64,000 bases of DNA from Streptomyces sp. CB01201. Its GTDB lineage: Bacteria; Actinomycetota; Actinomycetes; Streptomycetales; Streptomycetaceae. The notes below the pieces were generated by a model, which was not told the origin of the DNA, did no database searches, and saw only the letters and a list, made by a program, of their open reading frames with translations. The position numbers and the translations under genes were made by a program. The DNA lies in contig NZ_NNBJ01000013.1 of assembly GCF_002803085.1 (NCBI RefSeq), positions 205,074 through 269,073 of the forward strand, written 5' to 3'. This document shows positions 18,161 through 25,075 of this stretch, in pieces (the first letter of the stretch is position 1; each line of letters opens with the position of its first letter).

Positions 18161-18326
18161 GCTTTTTCGTCCCCTCGACCGGTGCATGGGGTCTCCCCCG
18201 GCCCAGGGGACCCAGGGGAAGCACCGCCTGTACGCATCGTGCCACTCCGGGTACGGCACGTGCAGGTGCACTGCACCCGTTCAGCCGCTCGGAATTCGGC
18301 CGTGCCGTTGGCATAGGTTGGGGCGC

Positions 18327-18752
18327 ATGCGAGCGGTGGTGCAGAGGGTCGACGGCGCACAGGTCGTCGTGGACGGTGAGACGGTCGGCGAGATCGAGGG
18401 CGAGGGCCTCTGTGTCCTGGTCGGGGTCACCCACGGGGACGATCCGGACAAGGCGGCCCAGCTCGCCCGCAAGTTGTGGTCGGTTCGCATCCTTGAGGGC
18501 GAGAAGTCCTGCTCGGACGTGAATGCGCCCTTGCTGGTGATTTCGCAGTTCACTCTCTACGGGGACGCTCGCAAGGGCCGCCGCCCCACGTGGAACGCGG
18601 CCGCCCCCGGCGAGGTGGCCGAGCCCCTCGTCGACGAGGTGGTGGCCCAACTGCGGGCGCTCGGCGCCCTGGTGGAGACGGGCCGGTTCGGCGCGGACAT
18701 GCGGGTGTCCCTCACCAACCACGGCCCGTTCACGCTCCAGATCGAGGTCTGA
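18327..18752 (+). CDS. dtd: D-aminoacyl-tRNA deacylase
   Basis: 141 residues from the ATG at 18327. Hydrolyses D-aminoacyl-tRNA (and Gly-tRNA(Ala)), a chiral proofreading step in the cytoplasm; works as a dimer through main-chain contacts. Motifs MRAVVQRVDGAQVVVDGE, the SQFTLYGD active-site strand, KGRRPTWNAAAPGEVAEPL and the trans NHGPF (Gly-Pro motif, here TNHGPFTLQIEV) are all present. Length is normal for Dtd. The upstream frame stays open but has no ribosome site and would overlap rsiG. Confidence 0.95.
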   Translation: MRAVVQRVDGAQVVVDGETVGEIEGEGLCVLVGVTHGDDPDKAAQLARKLWSVRILEGEKSCSDVNAPLLVISQFTLYGDARKGRRPTWNAAAPGEVAEPLVDEVVAQLRALGALVETGRFGADMRVSLTNHGPFTLQIEV

Positions 18753-18771
18753 GACCCGGGCCCGGCGTCGC

Positions 18772-19737
18772 CTACGGCTCGACCACGACCTCCTGCGCCG
18801 CGGCCGTGTTCCCCGCCAGGAGGGGCGCGTCGACCGGCACGTTCCGCTTCACCAGGGCCAGGGCGATCGGGCCCAGCTCGTGGTGGCGGGCCGAGGTCGT
18901 GATGAAGCCGAGCTGGCGGCCCTCGGCACCGTCGGCCGCGAGCCGCACCGGAGTGCCGTGCCCGGGAAGCAGCACCTCGCTGCCGTCCAGGTGCAGGAAG
19001 ACCAGGCGCCGCGGCGGCTTCCCCAGGTTGTGGACGCGGGCGACCGTCTCCTGGCCCCGGTAGCAGCCCTTCTGGAGGTGCACGGCCGGGCCGATCCAGC
19101 CCACCTCGTGCGGGATCGTGCGGTGGTCGGTCTCGAAGCCGAGCCGGGGCCGGTGCGCCTCGACCCGGAGGGCCTCGTACGCCAGGATGCCGACGAGCGG
19201 GCCCGCCTGCGCCGCGTACGTCTCCAGGTCGGCGCGCGGCAGGAACAGATCACGGCCGTACGCCGTCTCGCGCACGACCACCCCGTCCGGCACCTCGGCG
19301 ATGGACCCGGCCGGCAGGTGTACGACCGCGAACTCCTCGGTGCGGTCGGCCACTTCGACCCGGTAGAAGAACTTCATCGACTCCAGGTACGCGATCAGCT
19401 CGCCCTGGGTGTCGGGCTCGACGTGGATCCACACCGTGGTGCCGTCGTCGACGAGGTACAGGGCGTGCTCGACGTGTCCGTTCGCGGAGAGGACCAGTGC
19501 CTCGGTGGCCTGCCCGACGGGCAGCTCGCTGACGTGCTGGGTCAGCAGCAGGTGCAGCCAGCTCAGCCGGTCGTCGCCGGTGACGGTGACGACTCCGCGG
19601 TGCGAGAGGTCGACGAGACCGGTTCCGCCGGCGAGCGCGCGCTGCTCGCGGAACAGATCGCCGTAGTGCGCCGCGACTCCTTCGTCGCGCCCTTCGGCGG
19701 GGACGGCGCCGGCCTGGGACAGCAGAGGGCTCTTCAT
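18772..19737 (-). CDS. ygfZ: folate-binding protein YgfZ
   Basis: 321 residues of the GcvT-like fold. The family signature K-G-C-Y-x-G-Q-E is seen as QKGCYRGQETVARV near residue 233, whose Cys is the essential residue. YgfZ/IBA57 proteins use folate to help make or repair 4Fe-4S clusters in enzymes. N-terminal LVDLSHRGVVTVTGDDRLSWLHLLLTQHV is also diagnostic. It lies next to a Fur regulator and nitrobindin, as in mycobacteria (Rv0811c-Rv0813c, from memory). Confidence 0.93.
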   Translation of the reverse strand: MKSPLLSQAGAVPAEGRDEGVAAHYGDLFREQRALAGGTGLVDLSHRGVVTVTGDDRLSWLHLLLTQHVSELPVGQATEALVLSANGHVEHALYLVDDGTTVWIHVEPDTQGELIAYLESMKFFYRVEVADRTEEFAVVHLPAGSIAEVPDGVVVRETAYGRDLFLPRADLETYAAQAGPLVGILAYEALRVEAHRPRLGFETDHRTIPHEVGWIGPAVHLQKGCYRGQETVARVHNLGKPPRRLVFLHLDGSEVLLPGHGTPVRLAADGAEGRQLGFITTSARHHELGPIALALVKRNVPVDAPLLAGNTAAAQEVVVEP

Positions 19738-19747
19738 GCGGGCAAGC

Positions 19748-20185
19748 CTACGACTCGGCGCTTGAAGCCTTCTTTGCGCAGTCCGCGCAGCGGCCGAAGA
19801 TGGCGAAGTGCTTCATGTCCGTCTCGAAGCCGAAGGTGTCCCGGAGCTTCGCGGTGAAGTCCGCGGCCTCCGACACGTCCGCTTCGATCACCGTGGTGCA
19901 GTCCCGGCACACCAGGTGGATGTGGTGGTGCCGGTCGGCCAGGTGGTACGTCGGGGCGCCGTGGCCCAGATGCGCGTGCGAGACCAGACCCAGCTCCTCC
20001 AGGAGCTCCAGGGTCCGGTACACGGTCGAGATGTTCACGCCGCCCGCCGTCTTCCGCACCTCGGTGAGGATGTCGTCGGGCGTCGCGTGTTCGAGCACGT
20101 CGACGGCCTCCAGGACGAGCTGTCGCTGGGGGGTCAGGCGGTACCCGCGCCTGCGGAGGTCGCTCTGCCAGTCGGTGGTCACCAC
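19748..20185 (-). CDS. nur: Fur-family nickel-responsive regulator Nur
   Basis: 145 residues from a GTG at 20185 (a second GTG follows at once), with GGGAGC upstream. N-terminal winged helix (LRRRGYRLTPQRQLVLEAVDVLEHATPDDILTEVRK), then the metal-binding dimerisation domain with the HHHIH cluster (ADRHHHIHLVCRDC), CxxC pairs CRDC and CADC, and MKHFAIFGRC. It agrees closely with what I recall of S. coelicolor Nur (SCO4180), which with nickel represses nickel uptake and FeSOD sodF while allowing sodN. Which Fur paralogue it is rests on recall and neighbourhood. Confidence 0.85.
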   Translation of the reverse strand: MVTTDWQSDLRRRGYRLTPQRQLVLEAVDVLEHATPDDILTEVRKTAGGVNISTVYRTLELLEELGLVSHAHLGHGAPTYHLADRHHHIHLVCRDCTTVIEADVSEAADFTAKLRDTFGFETDMKHFAIFGRCADCAKKASSAES

Positions 20186-20252
20186 GCTCCCAGTGTAGGA
20201 GGGAGTGCGGCGACTCCCAGGGGCGAAGGACGCCCGGCTTCCGGAAGCGGGC

Positions 20253-20825
20253 CTACTTGAAGAAGGCGATGCCGTCGTCCGGGAGGTCGCCGAGGCCACG
20301 GGCCATGTCCGCCACCTCTTCCGGGGTGACGACCTTCTTCAGGTGCGCCGACATGTAGGGGCGCAGCTCGACCTCGGGGGTCGCCTTCTCGCCGACCCAC
20401 ATCAGATCGCTCTTCACGTAGCCGTACAGCCGCTTGCCACCCGTGTACGGTCCGGAGGCCGCGGTGCGGGCGACGGCGTCGGTGACCAGGTCGATCTGCG
20501 GCTTCTGGTGGGCGAGCTCGCCGTACCAGATCTCGACGATGCCCTGGTCACGGACCATGACGACCTCGACCTTGCGGTCCTTGTCGATGCGCCAGTAGCC
20601 CGACTCGGACTCCAGCGGCTTCACCTTGTTGCCCTCGGCGTCCAGGATCCAGGAGTGCGAGACGTACTCCAGGAAGTCACGGCCGTCGTGGGAGAAGGTC
20701 ACGGACTGCCCGAAGTTCGCCTTCTCGGCGCCCGGGAAGTCGGTCACGCCGGCGCCCTCCCACGTACCGAGGAGGAAGACCAGGGGGACCAGGTCGGGGT
20801 GGAGGTCGGACGGAATCTCGATCAT
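20253..20825 (-). CDS. nitrobindin / FABP-like heme beta-barrel protein
   Basis: 190 residues. The signature GxWxGxG is present as LLGTWEGAGVTDFPG near residue 20, and the C-terminal LRPYMSAHLKKV contributes the family's His heme ligand region. DUF1794/THAP4-like domain that binds ferric heme and in M. tuberculosis isomerises peroxynitrite to nitrate. Normal full length. Same strand as nur and the 33-residue membrane peptide. Confidence 0.92.
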   Translation of the reverse strand: MIEIPSDLHPDLVPLVFLLGTWEGAGVTDFPGAEKANFGQSVTFSHDGRDFLEYVSHSWILDAEGNKVKPLESESGYWRIDKDRKVEVVMVRDQGIVEIWYGELAHQKPQIDLVTDAVARTAASGPYTGGKRLYGYVKSDLMWVGEKATPEVELRPYMSAHLKKVVTPEEVADMARGLGDLPDDGIAFFK

Positions 20826-20855
20826 GAGGCTGCGATCTCTTCGTTGCGGTCGGGG

Positions 20856-20957
20856 TTAGCGCTGACCCTGGTACAGCTTCTTGACGGTCAGACCGGCGAA
20901 GGCGAGGACGCCGACGCAGACCAGGACAAGGAGGGTGGAGAAAACAGCCTCAAGCAC
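20856..20957 (-). CDS. 33-residue single-TM protein
   Basis: GTG start at 20957 with GGAG upstream in the minus strand, reading LEAVFSTLLVLVCVGVLAFAG as one TM helix and ending LTVKKLYQGQR. Only 30 bases separate it from the nitrobindin gene downstream, so it is probably co-transcribed. I recall near-identical short proteins beside nitrobindin genes of other Streptomyces. Function unknown. Confidence 0.7.
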   Translation of the reverse strand: MLEAVFSTLLVLVCVGVLAFAGLTVKKLYQGQR

Positions 20958-20993
20958 GGGGGGCTCCTCGCATGAGCGGGTGTAGGGGCGGTC

Positions 20994-21032
20994 AGGGCCG
21001 GCCCCCAGCCTAATGGGTGGGGGGCCGGCCCT
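20994..21032. repeat. 13-bp perfect stem-loop
   Basis: Arms AGGGCCGGCCCCC (20994-21006) and GGGGGCCGGCCCT (21020-21032) with a 13-base loop, between the divergent 33-residue gene and the DsrE gene. Confidence 0.75.
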
Positions 21033-21075
21033 CTCGGTGAGGTACGCCGCCGGTGGCGCGCCCCGCGTACGGGCG

Positions 21076-21110
21076 GACCGTCCTCCAGGAGCTGCTCCTG
21101 GAGGACGGTC
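21076..21110. repeat. 35-bp near-perfect palindrome
   Basis: Arms of 17 bases, GACCGTCCTCCAGGAGC (21076-21092) and its complement (21094-21110), meet at a single T. It may act as a terminator or as a hairpin in the 5' region of the DsrE transcript; the divergent setting makes a conventional terminator odd. Confidence 0.75.
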
Positions 21111-21207
21111 GTCCGGTGGAAGGGGACCGCGGCGGCCTCGTGCGTACCGGAGACCCGGCGGCCGGCGCCGAACTCCGGTCGTGACCCGGCGGATTACAGT
21201 TCCGCAT

Positions 21208-21573
21208 ATGCCGAACAAGAAGCTCGTGATCAAGGTGACCGCAGGTGCCGACGCACCCGAGCGGTGCTCGCAGGCCTTCACGGTGGCGGCGGTGGCCGTG
21301 GCCAGCGGGGTCGAGGTCTCGCTCTGGCTGACCGGCGAATCGTCCTGGTTCGCCCTGCCGGGCCGGGCCGCCGAGTTCACCCTCCCCCATGCCGCGCCGC
21401 TGCCGGACCTCATCGCGTCGGTGCAGGCGGGCGGCCGGATCACGCTGTGCACGCAGTGCGCGACCCGGCGGGAGATCACGGAGCAGGACGTCCTGGAGGG
21501 CGTACGGATCGCGGGGGCTCAGGTCTTCGTGCAGGAGATCATGGCGGACGGCGTACAGGCGCTCGTGTACTGA
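21208..21573 (+). CDS. DsrE-family sulfur relay-like protein
   Basis: 121 residues from the ATG at 21208. The DsrE fold is shown by KLVIKVTAGADAPERCSQAFTVAAVAVASGVEVSLWLTGESSW and a Cys pair in ITLCTQCATRREITEQDVLEGVRIAGAQVFVQE; Cys in this loop carries persulfide in true sulfur relay proteins. Proximity to the sulfurtransferase, SseC and MoaD genes suggests a role in sulfur handling, by inference. Convergent with the DUF3099 gene, 34 bases apart. Confidence 0.85.
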   Translation: MPNKKLVIKVTAGADAPERCSQAFTVAAVAVASGVEVSLWLTGESSWFALPGRAAEFTLPHAAPLPDLIASVQAGGRITLCTQCATRREITEQDVLEGVRIAGAQVFVQEIMADGVQALVY

Positions 21574-21607
21574 CCGGCGAGGGGCGGGCGAGGGCAGCCG
21601 CCGCGGG

Positions 21608-21868
21608 CTAGGGGCGGCGCTTCTTGCCGTCCAGCTCGTCCCACCACTCGTCGGACTTGGGGTCGCCCGAGGGGTCGTCCCACCAGCGGTCGTCGGGGCC
21701 GCGCCGGTTGGCGACCATCGCGGCGATCGGCGGGATCACCATGGCGACGACGCACATCCCGACCGCCACCGGAATCGACCACAGGCGCACGAATCCCCAG
21801 GCGGACACGAAGAGCAGGATGCAGCCGCCCATCATCCAGAAATAGCCGCGCCGACGTCGGGCCAACAT
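21608..21868 (-). CDS. DUF3099 membrane protein
   Basis: 86 residues from the ATG at 21868. Two TM helices, YFWMMGGCILLFVSAWGFVRLW and VAVGMCVVAMVIPPIAAMVANRR, follow a basic start (MLARRRRG), and the tail is acidic and Trp-rich (DDRWWDDPSGDPKSDEWWDELD), typical of DUF3099. Function unknown. A hairpin separates it from the SseC gene upstream. Confidence 0.8.
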   Translation of the reverse strand: MLARRRRGYFWMMGGCILLFVSAWGFVRLWSIPVAVGMCVVAMVIPPIAAMVANRRGPDDRWWDDPSGDPKSDEWWDELDGKKRRP

Positions 21869-21952
21869 GCATCCAGCGTACGACCGGGGAGCCGAGCCGG
21901 ATACGGGAAGAGGCCGGTAAGAGAGCGGGCCGGGGCAGGCCGGACGGCGCGA

Positions 21953-21999
21953 AGGGCCGCACCCCATTCCAAGGCGTCCAACCCCCGGGGTGCGGCCCT
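21953..21999 (-). terminator. terminator after the SseC-family gene
   Basis: Arms AGGGCCGCACCCC (21953-21965) and GGGGTGCGGCCCT (21987-21999), 13 bp perfect with a 21-base loop, 28 bases past the stop codon of the DUF1416 gene on the minus strand. Confidence 0.65.
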
Positions 22000-22026
22000 C
22001 CGGCCGGTACTGCGTGCTGCCGCCGG

Positions 22027-22314
22027 TCAGACGGCGATGGCGACCTCGGCGAGGCCACCGGTCTGGGCGACGACCGTACGGTCCGCGCTGCCGCCCGGCA
22101 CCAGGGCGCGCACGGTCCACGTGCCCTCGGCCGCGTAGAAGCGGAACTGTCCGGTGGCCGAGGTCGGGACCTCGGCGGTGAACTCGCCCGTCGAGTCCAG
22201 CAGGCGCACGTAACCGGTGACGGGCTCGCCGTCGCGGGTCACCTGGCCCTGGATCGTGGTCTCACCGGGCTTGATCGTCGAGGCGTCGGGGCCGCCGGCC
22301 TTCGCTCCACACAT
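22027..22314 (-). CDS. DUF1416 (SseC-family) protein
   Basis: 95 residues. MCGAKAGGPDASTIKPGETTIQGQVTRDGEPVTGYVRLLDSTGEFTAEVPTSATGQFRFYAAEGTW is the standard DUF1416 sequence, predicted as a carboxypeptidase-regulatory-like beta sandwich. In mycobacteria its orthologue sseC is next to the thiosulfate sulfurtransferase gene cysA/sseA, as here (63-base gap, same strand), so it likely belongs to the same operon and to sulfur metabolism. Biochemical role unknown. Cys2 may be functional. Confidence 0.9.
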   Translation of the reverse strand: MCGAKAGGPDASTIKPGETTIQGQVTRDGEPVTGYVRLLDSTGEFTAEVPTSATGQFRFYAAEGTWTVRALVPGGSADRTVVAQTGGLAEVAIAV

Positions 22315-22377
22315 GGGTTCTTCCTTACGGTCTACGGTCTACGGTCCGGGTGCTGGGGGCTGAGCGGGCTGCGCGGG

Positions 22378-23223
22378 TTACTTGTTGGCGCCGAGCTCGA
22401 TCGGCACGCCGACGAGGGAGCCGTACTCGGTCCACGAGCCGTCGTAGTTCTTGACGTTCTCCTGGCCGAGCAGCTCGTGCAGCACGAACCAGGTCAGCGC
22501 CGAACGCTCGCCGATGCGGCAGTACGCGATGGTGTCCTTCGCGAGGTCGACCTGCTCGTCCTCGTACAGGGCCTTGAGCTCGTCGTCCGACTTGAACGTG
22601 CCGTCGTCGTTGGCGTTCTTCGACCACGGGATGTTGCGCGCGGACGGGACGTGGCCCGGGCGCTGCGACTGCTCCTGCGGGAGGTGGGCCGGGGCGAGCA
22701 GCTTGCCGGAGAACTCGTCGGGCGAGCGCACGTCGACGAGGTTCTTGGAGCCGATCGCGTTGACGACGTCGTCGCGGAAGGCGCGGATCGAGGCGTCCTG
22801 GGGCTTGGCCTTGTACTGGGTGGCCGGGCGGCTGGGGACCTGGTCGCCGTCCACGAGGTCGCGGGAGTCCAGCTCCCACTTCTTGCGGCCGCCGTCGAGG
22901 AGCTTCACGTCCTGGTGGCCGTAGAGCTTGAAGTACCAGAAGGCGTACGAGGCGAACCAGTTGTTGTTGCCGCCGTACAGGACGACGGTGGTGTCGTTCG
23001 CGATGCCCTTCGCGGAGAGGAGCTTCTCGAAGCCCTCCTGGTCGATGAAGTCGCGGCGGACCGGGTCCTGGAGGTCCTTCGTCCAGTCGATCCGGATCGC
23101 GTTCTTGATGTGGTTCTTCTCGTAGGCCGAGGTGTCCTCGTCGACCTCGACGATGGCGACCTTCGGGTCCTCGATGTGGGCCTCGACCCAGTCGGCGTCT
23201 ACCAGGACGTCACTGCGGCTCAT
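22378..23223 (-). CDS. thiosulfate sulfurtransferase (two-domain rhodanese)
   Basis: 281 residues: an inactive N-terminal rhodanese domain (about 1-135, VLVDADWVEAHIEDPKVAIVEVDED) and an active C-terminal one (about 150-275) with the catalytic loop CRIGERS (YCRIGERSALTWFVLHELLG). Transfers sulfane sulfur from thiosulfate to a thiophilic acceptor such as cyanide or thioredoxin. Equivalent to mycobacterial CysA2/3 (SseA type). Expression is probably set by a leaderless Cys-containing leader peptide 184 bases upstream, suggesting cysteine-responsive control. Confidence 0.93.
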   Translation of the reverse strand: MSRSDVLVDADWVEAHIEDPKVAIVEVDEDTSAYEKNHIKNAIRIDWTKDLQDPVRRDFIDQEGFEKLLSAKGIANDTTVVLYGGNNNWFASYAFWYFKLYGHQDVKLLDGGRKKWELDSRDLVDGDQVPSRPATQYKAKPQDASIRAFRDDVVNAIGSKNLVDVRSPDEFSGKLLAPAHLPQEQSQRPGHVPSARNIPWSKNANDDGTFKSDDELKALYEDEQVDLAKDTIAYCRIGERSALTWFVLHELLGQENVKNYDGSWTEYGSLVGVPIELGANK

Positions 23224-23406
23224 GTTCTTCTCCTCCGGGGCAGTCTGCGGGGGCGGTGCGGTGTGCGGGTACGCGGCCTCGGCGACGGCGGCTTCGCACG
23301 GCTGCGGGTGCGGGGGTGCGGGGCGCGTACGGCGGCACGAGGGGTGGGCCTGGGGGCCTGGGTACGGCCGAGGGGCCCGGGGAATGCGGGAGTGCGAGCG
23401 TCCCGC

Positions 23407-23487
23407 TCAGAAGGGGCGACAGAGCATGGCGGCGACGCGGCACAGGTCTACTGCCCGCCGCTTCGTGAGGTCCGCCTGTCGCTTCAT
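23407..23487 (-). CDS. leaderless 26-residue Cys leader peptide
   Basis: MKRQADLTKRRAVDLCRVAAMLCRPF, 26 residues with Cys at 16 and 23. The form (R/K-rich start, AVDLCRV, second Cys near the end) matches the actinobacterial 'putative leader peptide' class found upstream of cysteine and sulfur genes. There is no ribosome site: a -10 hexamer ends 7 bases before the ATG, so the transcript should begin at or next to the start codon. Ribosome stalling at the Cys codons could set expression of the downstream sulfurtransferase, as described for Cys-rich leaderless ORFs in mycobacteria (from memory). Confidence 0.75.
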   Translation of the reverse strand: MKRQADLTKRRAVDLCRVAAMLCRPF

Positions 23488-23494
23488 GCGTCCG

Positions 23495-23524
23495 ATCGTA
23501 GGGAGGGGGAGTGGGGCGTGTCAC
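23495..23524 (-). promoter_or_regulatory. housekeeping promoter of the leader peptide
   Basis: On the minus strand GTGACA (23524-23519), 18 bases, TACGAT (23500-23495), then 7 bases to the ATG at 23487. Both hexamers fit the HrdB consensus TTGACA/TANNNT. Confidence 0.6.
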
Positions 23525-23689
23525 CGGTGTGTCGCATGCTGAGACTCGATCATCCGCATACTGATACGCGCGGGCCTGCGAAGTCTCCTCCGGCTCGGCC
23601 GCGGCGGGCTTTGCCCGGCCCCGCGCCTGTCCTGCGGACGGGGGTGTCTCAGCATGCGGGCCGTGCGCTGCTGGGGGCGGGGTTTGCCC

Positions 23690-24180
23690 ACCCTCCCGCC
23701 CGTGCGGCGCGCCGCAGGGTTCAGCCCCTGGGGCTCCGCCCCAGACCCCCTGAGGGGCTGCGCCCCTCGACCCCCGCAAGGGGCTCCGCCCCCTGCACCC
23801 CCGTTCGCGCCTGAACGGCGCTCGTCCTCAAACGCCGGACGGGCTGAAGATGCCGATGCCGGCCAGCACCGAGGCATTCGGGGCCACCTACAGGGGCGCG
23901 AGGAACTGCGCGAGAAGCGACCACGACCCGCGGACAAAAACGGGGTTGGGGGCGCGGGGAACTGCGCGAGCAACCACGCACGGTCCGCAGCTCAAACGGA
24001 CCCAGGGGCGCGGGGAACTACGCAAGAAGCGGGCACGGTCCGCAGCTCAAAACGCACCCAGGGGCGCGGGGAACTACGCAAGAAGCGGGCACGGTCCGCA
24101 GCTCAAAACGGACCCAGGGGCGCGGGGAACTGCGCGAACGGCCCCCGCGGCCCGCAGGCGAAGAAGCGGGGACCGGGGCC
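23690..24180. repeat. composite intergenic repeat block with tandem array
   Basis: Same-orientation copy of a family also at 33.3, 46.0 and 49.0 kb. Order: GGGGCTCCGCCCC stem-loops (about 23725-23790), the conserved tail CCTCAAACGCCGGACGGG (from 23826) with flanking GCGCC/GGCGC stem, then an array of five units, about 55-58 bases each, around the core GGGGCGCGGGGAACTGCG (near 23893, 23949, 24005, 24061, 24117). It lies downstream of the DUF2993 gene. Confidence 0.85.
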
Positions 24181-24200
24181 AGGGGCGGAGACCCAGGTGC

Positions 24201-24950
24201 TCAGCCCGCCAGGCGGACTTCCTTGCCCTCGCCCGAGAAGCGGAGGCCCGACTCAGACGCCGTGACCTTGCTGAGCTTGATGCTCGACGGCATGCCGTCG
24301 ATCTTCAGGTCGTAGTCGACCGCCTTGCGCAACCGCGCATCGAACCCCGGCACGGGCAACGCCGGCAGCGACTCCGCCCGAAGCTGCACCGAACCCGCCG
24401 CGTTCAGACCGACCGTGCTGTAGGCCGAGACCGTACGCCCCTGGAGCAGCGCCTTCACCGCCGCCGGCAGCGTGACGCCCTGGCCCTCGATGAGGTCGGT
24501 GAGCGGGCCCGACACCTTGACCTGGCCCTTGGCGGCCCGCTCCGGCCCGGCGTAACCGACCGTCGCCCCCTTGGGCGCGGCCTTGGAGAGGTCCGCGTAC
24601 GAGATGTTCGCCGCCCCGTCGGCCCGGCCCGCCACCGCCGACGAGAAGGAGCTGTCGATCTTCACCGCGTACAGCTCGGCCGTCACCTCGGTGACGTTCA
24701 CCGAGTGGCCCCCGGCGGTGGCGGTGACCCCGGAGAGGGAGACGTCGACCTCGTCGAGTTCCTTGCCGAGCACCTGGGTCAGGAAGGGGAAGCCCTTGAT
24801 GTCGACGTCGGGCGTCGAGCCGAGCCGCTGGCTGCTCTTGATCTTGTCGGCCGTCTTCGACTCGGCGACGTTCACCGCGATGCGGTCCACGGCGACGAAG
24901 ATTCCGCCGAGAACGATCGCGATGACCAGAAGTATTCGCAGTGCGCGCAT
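24201..24950 (-). CDS. DUF2993 (LmeA-like) membrane-anchored lipid-binding protein
   Basis: 249 residues. An N-terminal TM/signal anchor (ALRILLVIAIVLGGIFVAVDRIAV) is followed by a TULIP-like DUF2993 domain with the family's SSQRLGSTPDVDIKGFPFLTQVLGKELDEVDVSLSGV segment. LmeA of mycobacteria binds phospholipids and supports mannosyltransferase MptA in lipoglycan synthesis; whether that holds in Streptomyces is not known. The mycobacterial orthologue next to glnR (Rv0817c) supports synteny. Located outside the membrane. Confidence 0.88.
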   Translation of the reverse strand: MRALRILLVIAIVLGGIFVAVDRIAVNVAESKTADKIKSSQRLGSTPDVDIKGFPFLTQVLGKELDEVDVSLSGVTATAGGHSVNVTEVTAELYAVKIDSSFSSAVAGRADGAANISYADLSKAAPKGATVGYAGPERAAKGQVKVSGPLTDLIEGQGVTLPAAVKALLQGRTVSAYSTVGLNAAGSVQLRAESLPALPVPGFDARLRKAVDYDLKIDGMPSSIKLSKVTASESGLRFSGEGKEVRLAG

Positions 24951-25075
24951 TGCCTACGTGTCCCCCACCAGTCGGCCGCCACTCGGCCATGGACTCATTG
25001 ATCAGAAACGTCAGAAGCAGACGAACGGAAGAACCGACGCCTTCGAAAGACGATCACGACACCAGCCGCGGTTCC

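Noticed and set aside
23890..24140. CRISPR array
   Set aside because: Period and core length look similar, but the spacer halves are themselves related, the unit occurs at other loci, and there are no cas genes.
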